Source: Salmonirosea sp038204185
GTDB taxonomy: Bacteria > Bacteroidota > Bacteroidia > Cytophagales > Spirosomataceae
NCBI GenBank assembly: GCA_038204185.1
Contig: JBBRDE010000285.1
Location: 1 to 7,419 of the forward strand
Length of the DNA: 7,419 bases
Direction: 5' to 3'
In this document: in pieces, positions 1 through 4,940 of the stretch
How the letters are laid out: every line of letters begins with the position of its first letter
How positions within the stretch are numbered: position 1 is the first letter of the stretch
Notes under the pieces: model-generated
What the model was told of the DNA's origin: nothing
Seen by the model: the letters and a program-made list of their open reading frames with translations, nothing else
Databases searched by the model: none
Made by a program: the position numbers and the translations under genes

Positions 1-46
1 GATAGAAAAAAGCCCGCTCAAATATTTGAGCGGGCTTTTTTCTATC
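1..46. terminator. Perfect 46-bp palindrome, probable bidirectional terminator
   Basis: The first 46 bases equal their own reverse complement. An A-run (6-11) precedes a G/C-rich stem (AGCCCGCTCAAAT), the mirrored stem follows, and a T-run (36-41) closes it. An RNA read from either strand would form a long hairpin followed by U residues, the form of a rho-independent terminator. It overlaps the stop codon (42-44) of the minus-strand gene, so the last codon and stop lie within the hairpin's outer arm. It probably also ends whatever gene arrives from the left edge. Confidence 0.85.
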
Positions 47-482
47 GCATGAATGTTGGAAAATCATCCAGATACGAAATCTGCCCATCTTTGACTTCAA
101 AGCAATAGTGCGTCAGGCCGTTGGTCAGTGCGAGGTATAGGGGGCGAAGCGTAAAATTGTAACGGGCGATCTGGGCAAAAGTGGCCTGAGAAAGCTTGAC
201 ATCCGGTGATTTACATTCCACTAACAAAAGCGGCCTACCCTCGGTATTGAGCACCATAATATCCGAACGCTTGGCCAGCTTATTATAAAATAGGCCTGTT
301 TCGACGGCAAAGAGCGATTTGGGGTATTGGTAGTGGTTGATAAGCAAATGCACAAAATGCTGCCGGACCCACTCCTCTGGCGTGAGCATGATGTATTTGC
401 GACGGATCAGGTCGTAAATGTGCGGTTTCCCGTTCAGGTTTTTAACTTTGTGCGCAAAGGGGGGTAGGTTCAGCGATTCCAA
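42..482 (-). CDS. Stand-alone HsdR N-terminal-domain protein (PD-(D/E)XK nuclease-like)
   Basis: A 146-residue protein resembling the N-terminal domain of type I restriction HsdR subunits (HSDR_N_2-type). It lacks the helicase and translocase domains, and no hsdM or hsdS gene is nearby. The nuclease-like signature is visible: D74 (SDIMV), a hydrophobic beta strand carrying E89 and K91 (LLLVECKSP), and Q104 (FAQIARYN), matching D...ExK...Q. The preceding TPEEWVRQHF segment (residues 34-43) is typical of the Bacteroidota stand-alone form. The start is taken as TTG at 482. An in-frame TAA lies immediately before it, and the next Met (residue 32) would remove the conserved MESLNLPPF start. The gene ends inside the palindrome at 1-46 and is divergent from amn. 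The fold assignment is strong, but DNA cleavage and physiological role are not established for this small family. Confidence 0.85.
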   Translation of the reverse strand: MESLNLPPFAHKVKNLNGKPHIYDLIRRKYIMLTPEEWVRQHFVHLLINHYQYPKSLFAVETGLFYNKLAKRSDIMVLNTEGRPLLLVECKSPDVKLSQATFAQIARYNFTLRPLYLALTNGLTHYCFEVKDGQISYLDDFPTFMR

Positions 483-492
483 TTATTCAGGG

Positions 493-631
493 GATAGTGG
501 ATAGTGTACAGTTTTCATTCTTGTATTTTTTCGGGTGTTTACCAGCCAATATAAGAAAAAAAGCAGAATTTTATTGCCCTCTTTTGATGACCCAAAAACC
601 AACCACTCTACACTATCAACCCTCCACTGTC
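493..631. repeat. Imperfect inverted repeat filling the HsdR-N/amn spacer
   Basis: The left arm is GATAGTGGA (493-501) running into ATAGTGTA (501-508). The right arm contains TACACTAT (609-616), an exact reverse complement of 501-508, and TCCACTGTC (623-631), which matches the complement of 493-501 at 8 of 9 bases. The right arm carries about seven extra bases between its two blocks. It also contains a direct repeat, CACTATCAAC (611-620) and CACTGTCAAC (625-634), with a 14-base period, ending about a dozen bases before the amn ATG. The core (509-608) is A/T-rich with no convincing gene. The arrangement recalls the spacer at 4463-4588. Confidence 0.6.
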
Positions 632-645
632 AACTCATTTCAACT

Positions 646-1416
646 ATGAATACCAAGGAAGAAATTGTCAAAAACTGGCTACCTCGCTACACGGGTACCC
701 CCGTAGAAGAATTTGGTGAGTACATTTTGCTGACTAATTTTATTAACTACGTGACTATGTTTGGCGAAAAATTTGGCGTAGAAATCAAGGGGGTGGGACG
801 GGCCATGCAGACGGCCACAGCCAATAATATCACGATTATTAATTTTGGGATGGGGAGCGCCATGGCGGCTACGGTGATGGATTTGCTCGCGGCCATAGCT
901 CCCAAGGCGGTATTATTTTTAGGGAAGTGCGGTGGATTGAAAAAATCCCAGATCGGTGATTTTATCCTGCCGATTGCGGCCATTCGGGGCGAAGGTACCA
1001 GCAATGACTATATGCCGACCGAAATCCCGGCCTTACCCTCATTCCGTTTGCAGCGCACGGTGTCATCTAGCATCGCCCGGCACGAAATGGACTACTGGAC
1101 GGGTACCGTATACACCACGAACCGCCGGATCTGGGAGCATGATGAGGTCTTTAAAGAATACCTGCGAGAAATTCGCGCGATAGCTATCGACATGGAAACG
1201 GCTACGATCTTTATCGTCGGCTTCGCCAATTCCATTCCCCATGGGGCTTTGCTGCTTGTGTCGGACAATCCCATGATTCCTGAGGGCGTAAAAACCGAGG
1301 AGAGCGACCGCAAGGTGACATCACTTTTCGTACAGAAACACCTGGATATTGGCATTGATGCCCTGACCGAACTAGCCGAATCGGGTGAGTCGGTGAAGCA
1401 TTTGCGGTTTGAGTAA
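646..1416 (+). CDS. amn: AMP nucleosidase
   Basis: A cytoplasmic 256-residue enzyme hydrolysing AMP to adenine and ribose 5-phosphate (EC 3.2.2.4), part of purine nucleotide turnover. It is the short form common in Bacteroidota: only the phosphorylase-like catalytic domain, without the N-terminal domain of the roughly 480-residue E. coli enzyme. Family landmarks are WLPRYTGTPVEEFG (11-24), INFGMGSAMAATV (65-77), FLGKCGGLKK (91-100), RGEGTSNDY (114-122), YWTGTVYTTNRRIWEHD (150-166), IDMETATIF (181-189) and LLLVSDNPMIPEG (202-214). D207 in the last motif is the likely catalytic aspartate by analogy with nucleoside phosphorylases. The reading frame is open back to a GTG at 535, but those 37 extra residues are low-complexity spacer sequence. 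The ATG at 646 gives the expected MNTKEEIVKNWLPRY start. It converges on the gene ending at 1504. Confidence 0.95.
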   Translation: MNTKEEIVKNWLPRYTGTPVEEFGEYILLTNFINYVTMFGEKFGVEIKGVGRAMQTATANNITIINFGMGSAMAATVMDLLAAIAPKAVLFLGKCGGLKKSQIGDFILPIAAIRGEGTSNDYMPTEIPALPSFRLQRTVSSSIARHEMDYWTGTVYTTNRRIWEHDEVFKEYLREIRAIAIDMETATIFIVGFANSIPHGALLLVSDNPMIPEGVKTEESDRKVTSLFVQKHLDIGIDALTELAESGESVKHLRFE

Positions 1417-1432
1417 CCGTGGTGTGATACCG

Positions 1433-1502
1433 GTGGTACGGCGCACTGGGGGGCAGCCTGTTTTCTATTTTATAAACTTTACGGGCGAGCCTCCCGTACC
1501 AC
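1433..1502. repeat. 9-bp inverted repeat in the amn/GH140 convergent spacer
   Basis: GTGGTACGG (1433-1441) and CCGTACCAC (1494-1502) are exact reverse complements about 50 bases apart. Between them lie a G-run (1448-1453), a T/A-rich stretch (1461-1480) and a smaller hairpin. The whole convergent spacer (1417-1503) is therefore structured and probably separates transcripts arriving from both sides. The right arm is part of the 23-bp dispersed repeat at 1481-1503, so the left arm may be a degenerate partial copy of the same element. Confidence 0.5.
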
Positions 1503-1503
1503 A
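1481..1503 (-). repeat. Dispersed 23-bp hairpin repeat, copy A
   Basis: Read on the minus strand, this starts TGTGGTACGGG and ends CTCGCCCGT. It folds into a 7-bp stem with one mismatch around a 3-base loop. It matches copy B (4837-4859, plus strand) at 21 of 23 positions. It begins at the base directly after the TAG stop (1504-1506) of the GH140 gene, in the same gene-relative orientation as copy B. It probably acts as a 3'-end structure, terminator or RNA-stabilising hairpin, and resembles a REP-type element. Function is inferred from position only. Confidence 0.65.
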
Positions 1504-2910
1504 CTATTTCACACCAAACCCCGCCCACGACTGCGTGGCGTCGTCCAGTACCAGTACCCAGTCGGTACCTGGTCCAGCCGCGTAGGGCTTGAACTCAACG
1601 GTACCTTCGTTTTTCAATTCTCCAATTTTGATACTAACGCCATCGCGCGGATTGTACCAGTACGCCAGCAGACGCGAGGCGGCGGTGAGCATACTCAGGT
1701 CAATTTGCAGGGGCTTTCCGTGCGGCGTATAGGCCATCAGAAAATTCATGTCTTCCGAAATGGCCGCCATCTGGTAGGCTCCATCCTCGGGATTGGCATT
1801 TTTGATGATCCGCTGCTCGGGCATCATTCGCCACCACGGGTGCGAGTCAATCAGGCGGCGAAGGTACCCCATCTGGTAGGCACCGGGCAAGTCCATGGCG
1901 CGTTTCCAGTGGGTGCGCGCAAAGGATACGGGCGGATTGCGGTTCGGGTCAAAAAACTGCCAGATGTCGTGACAGCCGTACGTGTGCCCCGCCGCCCCCG
2001 CCAGCACCGACCACCAGGCCGCCTGTCGCGCGTCGAAGTCATTGAAGTACCCTAGTTCGGGCTTCCAGTTAATGGGGTGATCCTCATAGCGTGGTTCGCC
2101 GTCGATGGTGGGCTTTACCGGAAAAAGGTAATGATTCTGACGGGTGAATACGTAGTTTTTTTTGTCCCGGGAGCCGTGTCCCGACTGGAACATATTGAAA
2201 TTCAGCCACGCATCCTGGTGGAAAAAGGCGGCGGAATTGCTATCGCCCATGGGGTGGTAGGTCATCAGGCGGTTGCCGCCATCGCCCGCTTTCAGGCCCT
2301 CGGCCATGGCGCGGATTATCTTGTAGTGGGCTTCGTTTTCGGGACTGCGGTCGCCGCCCAAAATCCAGATCACATTTTTGTTTTTGTAACGTTTTCCTAA
2401 AAACTCCCCGTAGATCCGGGCGTTCTCGGGCGTAAAAATCTCCGGCCCTATTCCCCATTTTTTATTGAATTTATCGCCCCAGGTAGGTAGTAGTCCCACA
2501 AACATATTGTACTGCGCGGCCTTGTCGATGATGTAGTCCACGTGTTTGAAGTAGGCTTCGTTGGGCTGCGTCGGATCGTTGTTGATCAGGGGTAGGTGGC
2601 CGTAGGCGTTGGGTTGGGTCAAGCCGTCGAACTCGGCCAGGGCCACGGCCTGAATCACGTTGAATCCCTTATCCGCACGATTTTTGAGGTACAGGTCGGC
2701 TTCTTCCCGGCTTAGCCGATGGAACAACTCCCAGGCCGTATCGCCCAGCCAGAAGAAAACCCGTTCGTTACCCTGCGAAATAAAACGCTTGTCTTTGATG
2801 ATATACAACTTCTGCCAGGAAGGCTGGCCCGTCGGGGCAGCAGGCTTGCGAGTTTGAGCTAAGGTCGAGAATGAAATCAGGAGGGTCAGAAGGAGAGTTA
2901 TTTTTTTCAT
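1504..2910 (-). CDS. Secreted GH140 / DUF4038 apiosidase-like glycoside hydrolase
   Basis: A 468-residue protein starting MKKITLLLTLL, with a signal peptide likely cleaved after A18 (FSTLA-Q). No lipobox cysteine is seen, so periplasmic or secreted location is expected. The body matches the apiosidase-like (alpha/beta)8 domain of DUF4038/GH140: FFWLGDTAWELFHRLSREEA (52-71), KGFNVIQAVAL (81-91), NVIWILGGDRSP (179-190), LMTYHPMGD (215-223), HGSRD (245-249) and KPTIDGEPRYEDHP (266-279). By family analogy the aspartate of GGD (D187) and the glutamate of DGEPRYE (E272) are the likely catalytic pair. A C-terminal beta domain (about 375-468, collagen-bind-2 type) follows. A characterised GH140 member removes apiose from pectic rhamnogalacturonan II, but the substrate here is unknown and no SusC/SusD or other pectin genes lie nearby. 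An upstream in-frame extension to 2979 is rejected because the ATG at 2910 gives a proper signal peptide. Confidence 0.9.
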   Translation of the reverse strand: MKKITLLLTLLISFSTLAQTRKPAAPTGQPSWQKLYIIKDKRFISQGNERVFFWLGDTAWELFHRLSREEADLYLKNRADKGFNVIQAVALAEFDGLTQPNAYGHLPLINNDPTQPNEAYFKHVDYIIDKAAQYNMFVGLLPTWGDKFNKKWGIGPEIFTPENARIYGEFLGKRYKNKNVIWILGGDRSPENEAHYKIIRAMAEGLKAGDGGNRLMTYHPMGDSNSAAFFHQDAWLNFNMFQSGHGSRDKKNYVFTRQNHYLFPVKPTIDGEPRYEDHPINWKPELGYFNDFDARQAAWWSVLAGAAGHTYGCHDIWQFFDPNRNPPVSFARTHWKRAMDLPGAYQMGYLRRLIDSHPWWRMMPEQRIIKNANPEDGAYQMAAISEDMNFLMAYTPHGKPLQIDLSMLTAASRLLAYWYNPRDGVSIKIGELKNEGTVEFKPYAAGPGTDWVLVLDDATQSWAGFGVK

Positions 2911-2954
2911 GGAAAAGGTAGGTATCGTTTCTGGGAAGGCATCGACGCAGAGTA

Positions 2955-2962
2955 CAAAAGTA
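2955..2962 (-). promoter_or_regulatory. Candidate -7 element (TACTTTTG) for the GH140 gene
   Basis: On the minus strand TACTTTTG fits the Bacteroidota -7 consensus TAnnTTTG exactly. It lies about 45 bases before the ATG at 2910, which would leave a leader of roughly 40 bases. No well-spaced -33 TTG is seen, so this rests on the -7 match and position alone. Confidence 0.4.
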
Positions 2963-2993
2963 AGGATTTGAAACGGCATACGCTTTAAAAGCC

Positions 2994-3034
2994 AACTTCC
3001 AGGAACTTGACAACTTTCGGGAAGTTCGGAAGTA
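2994..3034. promoter_or_regulatory. Cluster of GGAAGT(T/A) motifs upstream of cca, candidate operator
   Basis: AACTTCC (2994-3000) is the exact reverse complement of GGAAGTT (3020-3026). A near copy, GGAAGTA, follows at 3028-3034 (8-base period), and a variant GGAACTT sits at 3002-3008. The cluster lies immediately upstream of the -7 element of cca and within the shared divergent spacer. It could be a binding site for a regulator or simply a small hairpin. No regulator is identified. Confidence 0.3.
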
Positions 3035-3035
3035 C

Positions 3036-3043
3036 TATCTTTG
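3036..3043 (+). promoter_or_regulatory. Candidate -7 element (TATCTTTG) for cca
   Basis: TATCTTTG is an exact match to the Bacteroidota -7 consensus TAnnTTTG. Only four bases separate it from the cca ATG at 3048, so transcription would start at or next to the start codon. A TTG at 3007-3009 is farther upstream (26 bases) than the usual spacing of about 20, so the -33 element is uncertain. Confidence 0.5.
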
Positions 3044-3047
3044 CGGC

Positions 3048-4475
3048 ATGAATTTGCAGGATAAAATCAAGACCTTTCCCATTTTTGAAAAAATCGCCGA
3101 AGCGGCCCGACAGGAAGGCGTATCCGCCTACGTAATCGGAGGCTTTGTGCGGGATTTGCTATTAAAACGACCCAGTAAGGACATTGACATCGTGTGCGTG
3201 GGAAGCGGCATTGCGCTGGCCGAGCGGCTGGCTACGTCGCTGGGACCGGAATCGTACGTAGCCGTCTATAAAAATTTTGGTACGGCCCAGGTAAAAAGTG
3301 GCGACCTTGAAATTGAATTTGTGGGCGCGCGAAAAGAGTCCTACCGCACTGAATCGCGCAAACCAATCGTAGAAGACGGTACCCTGGAAGACGATCAGAA
3401 TCGCCGCGATTTTACAATCAATGCCCTAGGTATCAGCTTGAATGAAGCCGACTACGGGGAATTGATCGACCCGTTTGAGGGCGTGCGCGACCTGCGGATG
3501 CGGATGCTGCGGACGCCACTAGAACCTTCGATTACGTTCTCCGACGATCCCTTGCGCATGATGCGGGCCATCCGGTTTGCGTCACAACTCAACTTCGACA
3601 TCGAGCCAGATACCTACGAAGCGATCACGCAAATGAAAGACCGCATCGAGATCGTATCGATGGAACGCATTGCGGAAGAATTGAACAAAATTATTCTGTC
3701 AAAGGTACCTTCATACGGCTTTAAGTTGCTGTACCAAAGTGGTTTACTGGAAAAAATATTCCCCGAAATGATTGACCTGCACGGCGTGGAAATCATCGAC
3801 GGACGCGGTCATAAGGACAATTTCTACCACACATTGCAGGTGTTGGATAACCTCAGCGAATATACCGACGATCTGTGGCTGCGCTGGGCGGCTATTCTGC
3901 ACGATATTGCCAAACCCGCCACCAAACGATTCGACAAAAAAGCGGGCTGGACGTTTCACAACCACGAGGAAATTGGGGCGCGTATGGTACCTACCATTTT
4001 TCGCCGGATGAAGTTACCGCTCAACGAGAAAATGCGGTTTGTGAAAAAATTGGTGCGCCTGCACCTGCGGCCCATTGTGCTGTCGCGCGAGGAAATCACC
4101 GATTCGGCCATGCGGCGCTTGCTGGTGGAAGCGGGCGACGACGTGGAAGCGCTGATGAAGCTATGCCGCGCCGATATTACTTCCAAGAATCCCGAGAAAG
4201 TAAAGAAGTACCTCCGCAATTTCGACATTGTCGAACAGCGGCTGGTCGAGTTGGAAGAAAAGGATAAATTACGCAATTTTCAGCCCGTCATCACCGGCGA
4301 ACTCATCATGCAAACCTTTGACCTGAAACCTTCCCGCGAGGTAGGTTTGATCAAGGAAAGTATCCGCGAGGCCATCCTCGAAGGCATCATTCCCAACGAA
4401 TACGACCCCGCCTACGCCTTTATGGTGGAGGAAGGAAGGAAGTTGGGGTTAATGGTAAAAGAGGTTAACGGTTAA
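3048..4475 (+). CDS. cca: CCA-adding tRNA nucleotidyltransferase with HD domain
   Basis: A 475-residue cytoplasmic enzyme that adds or repairs the 3' CCA of tRNAs using CTP and ATP. N-terminal class II nucleotidyltransferase head: YVIGGFVRDLLL (28-39), metal-binding D45 and D47 (KDIDIV), EIEFVGARKESYR (88-100). Neck motifs: RRDFTINALGI (119-129) and DDPLRMMRAIRFASQ (166-180), followed by the tRNA-binding region IVSMERIAEELNKI (202-215). An HD phosphohydrolase domain follows: GHKDNFYHTLQVLDN (254-268) with H261, AAILHDIAKP (281-290) with H286/D287, and FHNHEEIGARM (303-313). This is the usual Bacteroidota architecture and length. The start is fixed by the MNLQDKIK beginning next to a promoter. 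The last codons (KEVNG, stop 4473-4475) lie in the left arm of an inverted repeat, so the C-terminal tail may have been reshaped by it. Confidence 0.95.
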   Translation: MNLQDKIKTFPIFEKIAEAARQEGVSAYVIGGFVRDLLLKRPSKDIDIVCVGSGIALAERLATSLGPESYVAVYKNFGTAQVKSGDLEIEFVGARKESYRTESRKPIVEDGTLEDDQNRRDFTINALGISLNEADYGELIDPFEGVRDLRMRMLRTPLEPSITFSDDPLRMMRAIRFASQLNFDIEPDTYEAITQMKDRIEIVSMERIAEELNKIILSKVPSYGFKLLYQSGLLEKIFPEMIDLHGVEIIDGRGHKDNFYHTLQVLDNLSEYTDDLWLRWAAILHDIAKPATKRFDKKAGWTFHNHEEIGARMVPTIFRRMKLPLNEKMRFVKKLVRLHLRPIVLSREEITDSAMRRLLVEAGDDVEALMKLCRADITSKNPEKVKKYLRNFDIVEQRLVELEEKDKLRNFQPVITGELIMQTFDLKPSREVGLIKESIREAILEGIIPNEYDPAYAFMVEEGRKLGLMVKEVNG

Positions 4476-4588
4476 AAGGGGAACGGGGAAGGGTCAATGG
4501 TCGATGACTTCTGCCGGTTTCGCTTTTTTATTGCCGTTTAGCCACAGTTCTCGTTAACCATTGACCATTTGGCACTTTATCGTTAACC
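4463..4588. repeat. Imperfect inverted repeat spanning the cca 3' end and spacer
   Basis: Two blocks occur in mirrored order. GGTTAACG (4463-4470) and GGTCAATGGT (4492-4501) pair exactly with CGTTAACC (4581-4588) and ACCATTGACC (4557-4566). A second CGTTAACC lies at 4552-4559. The core (4510-4550) includes a T-run (4523-4528). The left arm covers the last codons and stop of cca. A transcript could fold into a long irregular hairpin, possibly ending cca transcription. The layout parallels the spacer upstream of amn (493-631), though the sequences differ. Confidence 0.6.
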
Positions 4589-4591
4589 CTT

Positions 4592-4625
4592 ATTCACTCA
4601 ATCACTCATTCAAAATTCACTCATT
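4592..4625 (+). repeat. Short direct repeats (TCACTCA) leading into a start codon
   Basis: Three imperfect copies of a roughly 10-base unit: ATTCACTCA (4592-4600), ATCACTCATT (4601-4610) and ATTCACTCATT (4615-4625). The tract ends six bases before the ATG at 4632. It replaces any recognisable ribosome binding site. It is C/A/T-rich on the coding strand and nearly free of G, so the leader would be unstructured, which could favour initiation without a Shine-Dalgarno sequence. Confidence 0.5.
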
Positions 4626-4631
4626 AAAAAA

Positions 4632-4832
4632 ATGGACGACGCCCGTTTCAAACGCTTTTTTGCTTCATTGCTCACGATTCTGGGAATCGTGGTAGTACTC
4701 TTTGCCTGCATCGCTTTCATGTCCGACGGCCCCGTGCTGGGCATGACCGTCACCAAATGGGAATCGATCGTTCCCTTTGCCGTCGGCTTGGTATTCCTGC
4801 TTTCTGGCGTGAATCTGATTAATCGTAGCTAA
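4632..4832 (+). CDS. Small two-helix inner-membrane protein, function unknown
   Basis: A 66-residue protein with a short basic N-terminus (MDDARFKRFF), a first hydrophobic helix (about 11-30, SLLTILGIVVVLFACIAF), a polar loop SDGPVLGMTVTKWES (31-45) and a second helix (about 46-63, IVPFAVGLVFLLSGVNLI), ending NRS. This predicts a hairpin in the inner membrane with both ends in the cytoplasm. It looks like a conserved small Cytophagales membrane protein, but I know no function. It follows cca on the same strand across a 156-base structured spacer, so an operon is doubtful, and a hairpin repeat starts five bases after its stop. Clean hydrophobic patterning and a good start argue that it is real. 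Confidence 0.75.
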   Translation: MDDARFKRFFASLLTILGIVVVLFACIAFMSDGPVLGMTVTKWESIVPFAVGLVFLLSGVNLINRS

Positions 4833-4836
4833 TAAA

Positions 4837-4859
4837 TGTGGTACGGGCGTCTCGCCCGT
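4837..4859 (+). repeat. Dispersed 23-bp hairpin repeat, copy B
   Basis: Starts TGTGGTACGGG and ends CTCGCCCGT, with a perfect 7-bp stem (4843-4849 with 4853-4859) around the loop TCT. A T-run follows at 4861-4865, so this copy has the form of a rho-independent terminator for the 66-residue membrane-protein gene, whose stop ends at 4832. It is 21/23 identical to copy A (1481-1503). Translations of this element give peptides such as WYGRLARLF on one strand and TGETPVPH on the other, which I recall as recurring artefacts in automatic annotations of other bacteria. Confidence 0.7.
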
Positions 4860-4865
4860 CTTTTT

Positions 4866-4940
4866 CGAATGCTTTGGAAACAGAAGACCAGACCAAAGAC
4901 TCGGATCACCAAACCGACTTCGCAAAAGCATTCGTACGAA
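4866..4940. repeat. 10-bp inverted repeat plus a 10-bp palindrome in a convergent spacer
   Basis: CGAATGCTTT (4866-4875) and AAAGCATTCG (4925-4934) are exact reverse complements with 49 bases between. The right arm overlaps the perfect palindrome TTCGTACGAA (4931-4940), which abuts the stop codon of the minus-strand DUF2851 gene (4941-4943). With copy B just upstream, the convergent spacer 4833-4940 is almost fully composed of structured elements, as expected of a shared termination zone. Confidence 0.5.

Noticed and set aside
42..482. Restriction-modification or defence island
   Set aside because: There is only a lone HsdR-N domain; no methyltransferase, specificity subunit, helicase, toxin or integrase is nearby.
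535..645. In-frame N-terminal extension of amn from a GTG at 535 (37 residues)
   Set aside because: The sequence is the repeat-rich spacer, and the ATG at 646 gives the family's standard N-terminus.
2911..2979. Upstream extension of the GH140 gene
   Set aside because: It would bury the signal peptide (MKKITLLLTLL...) behind 23 unrelated residues and overlaps the candidate promoter.
4592..4625. CRISPR-like array
   Set aside because: The repeats are about 10 bases, imperfect and nearly contiguous, with no spacers and no cas genes.
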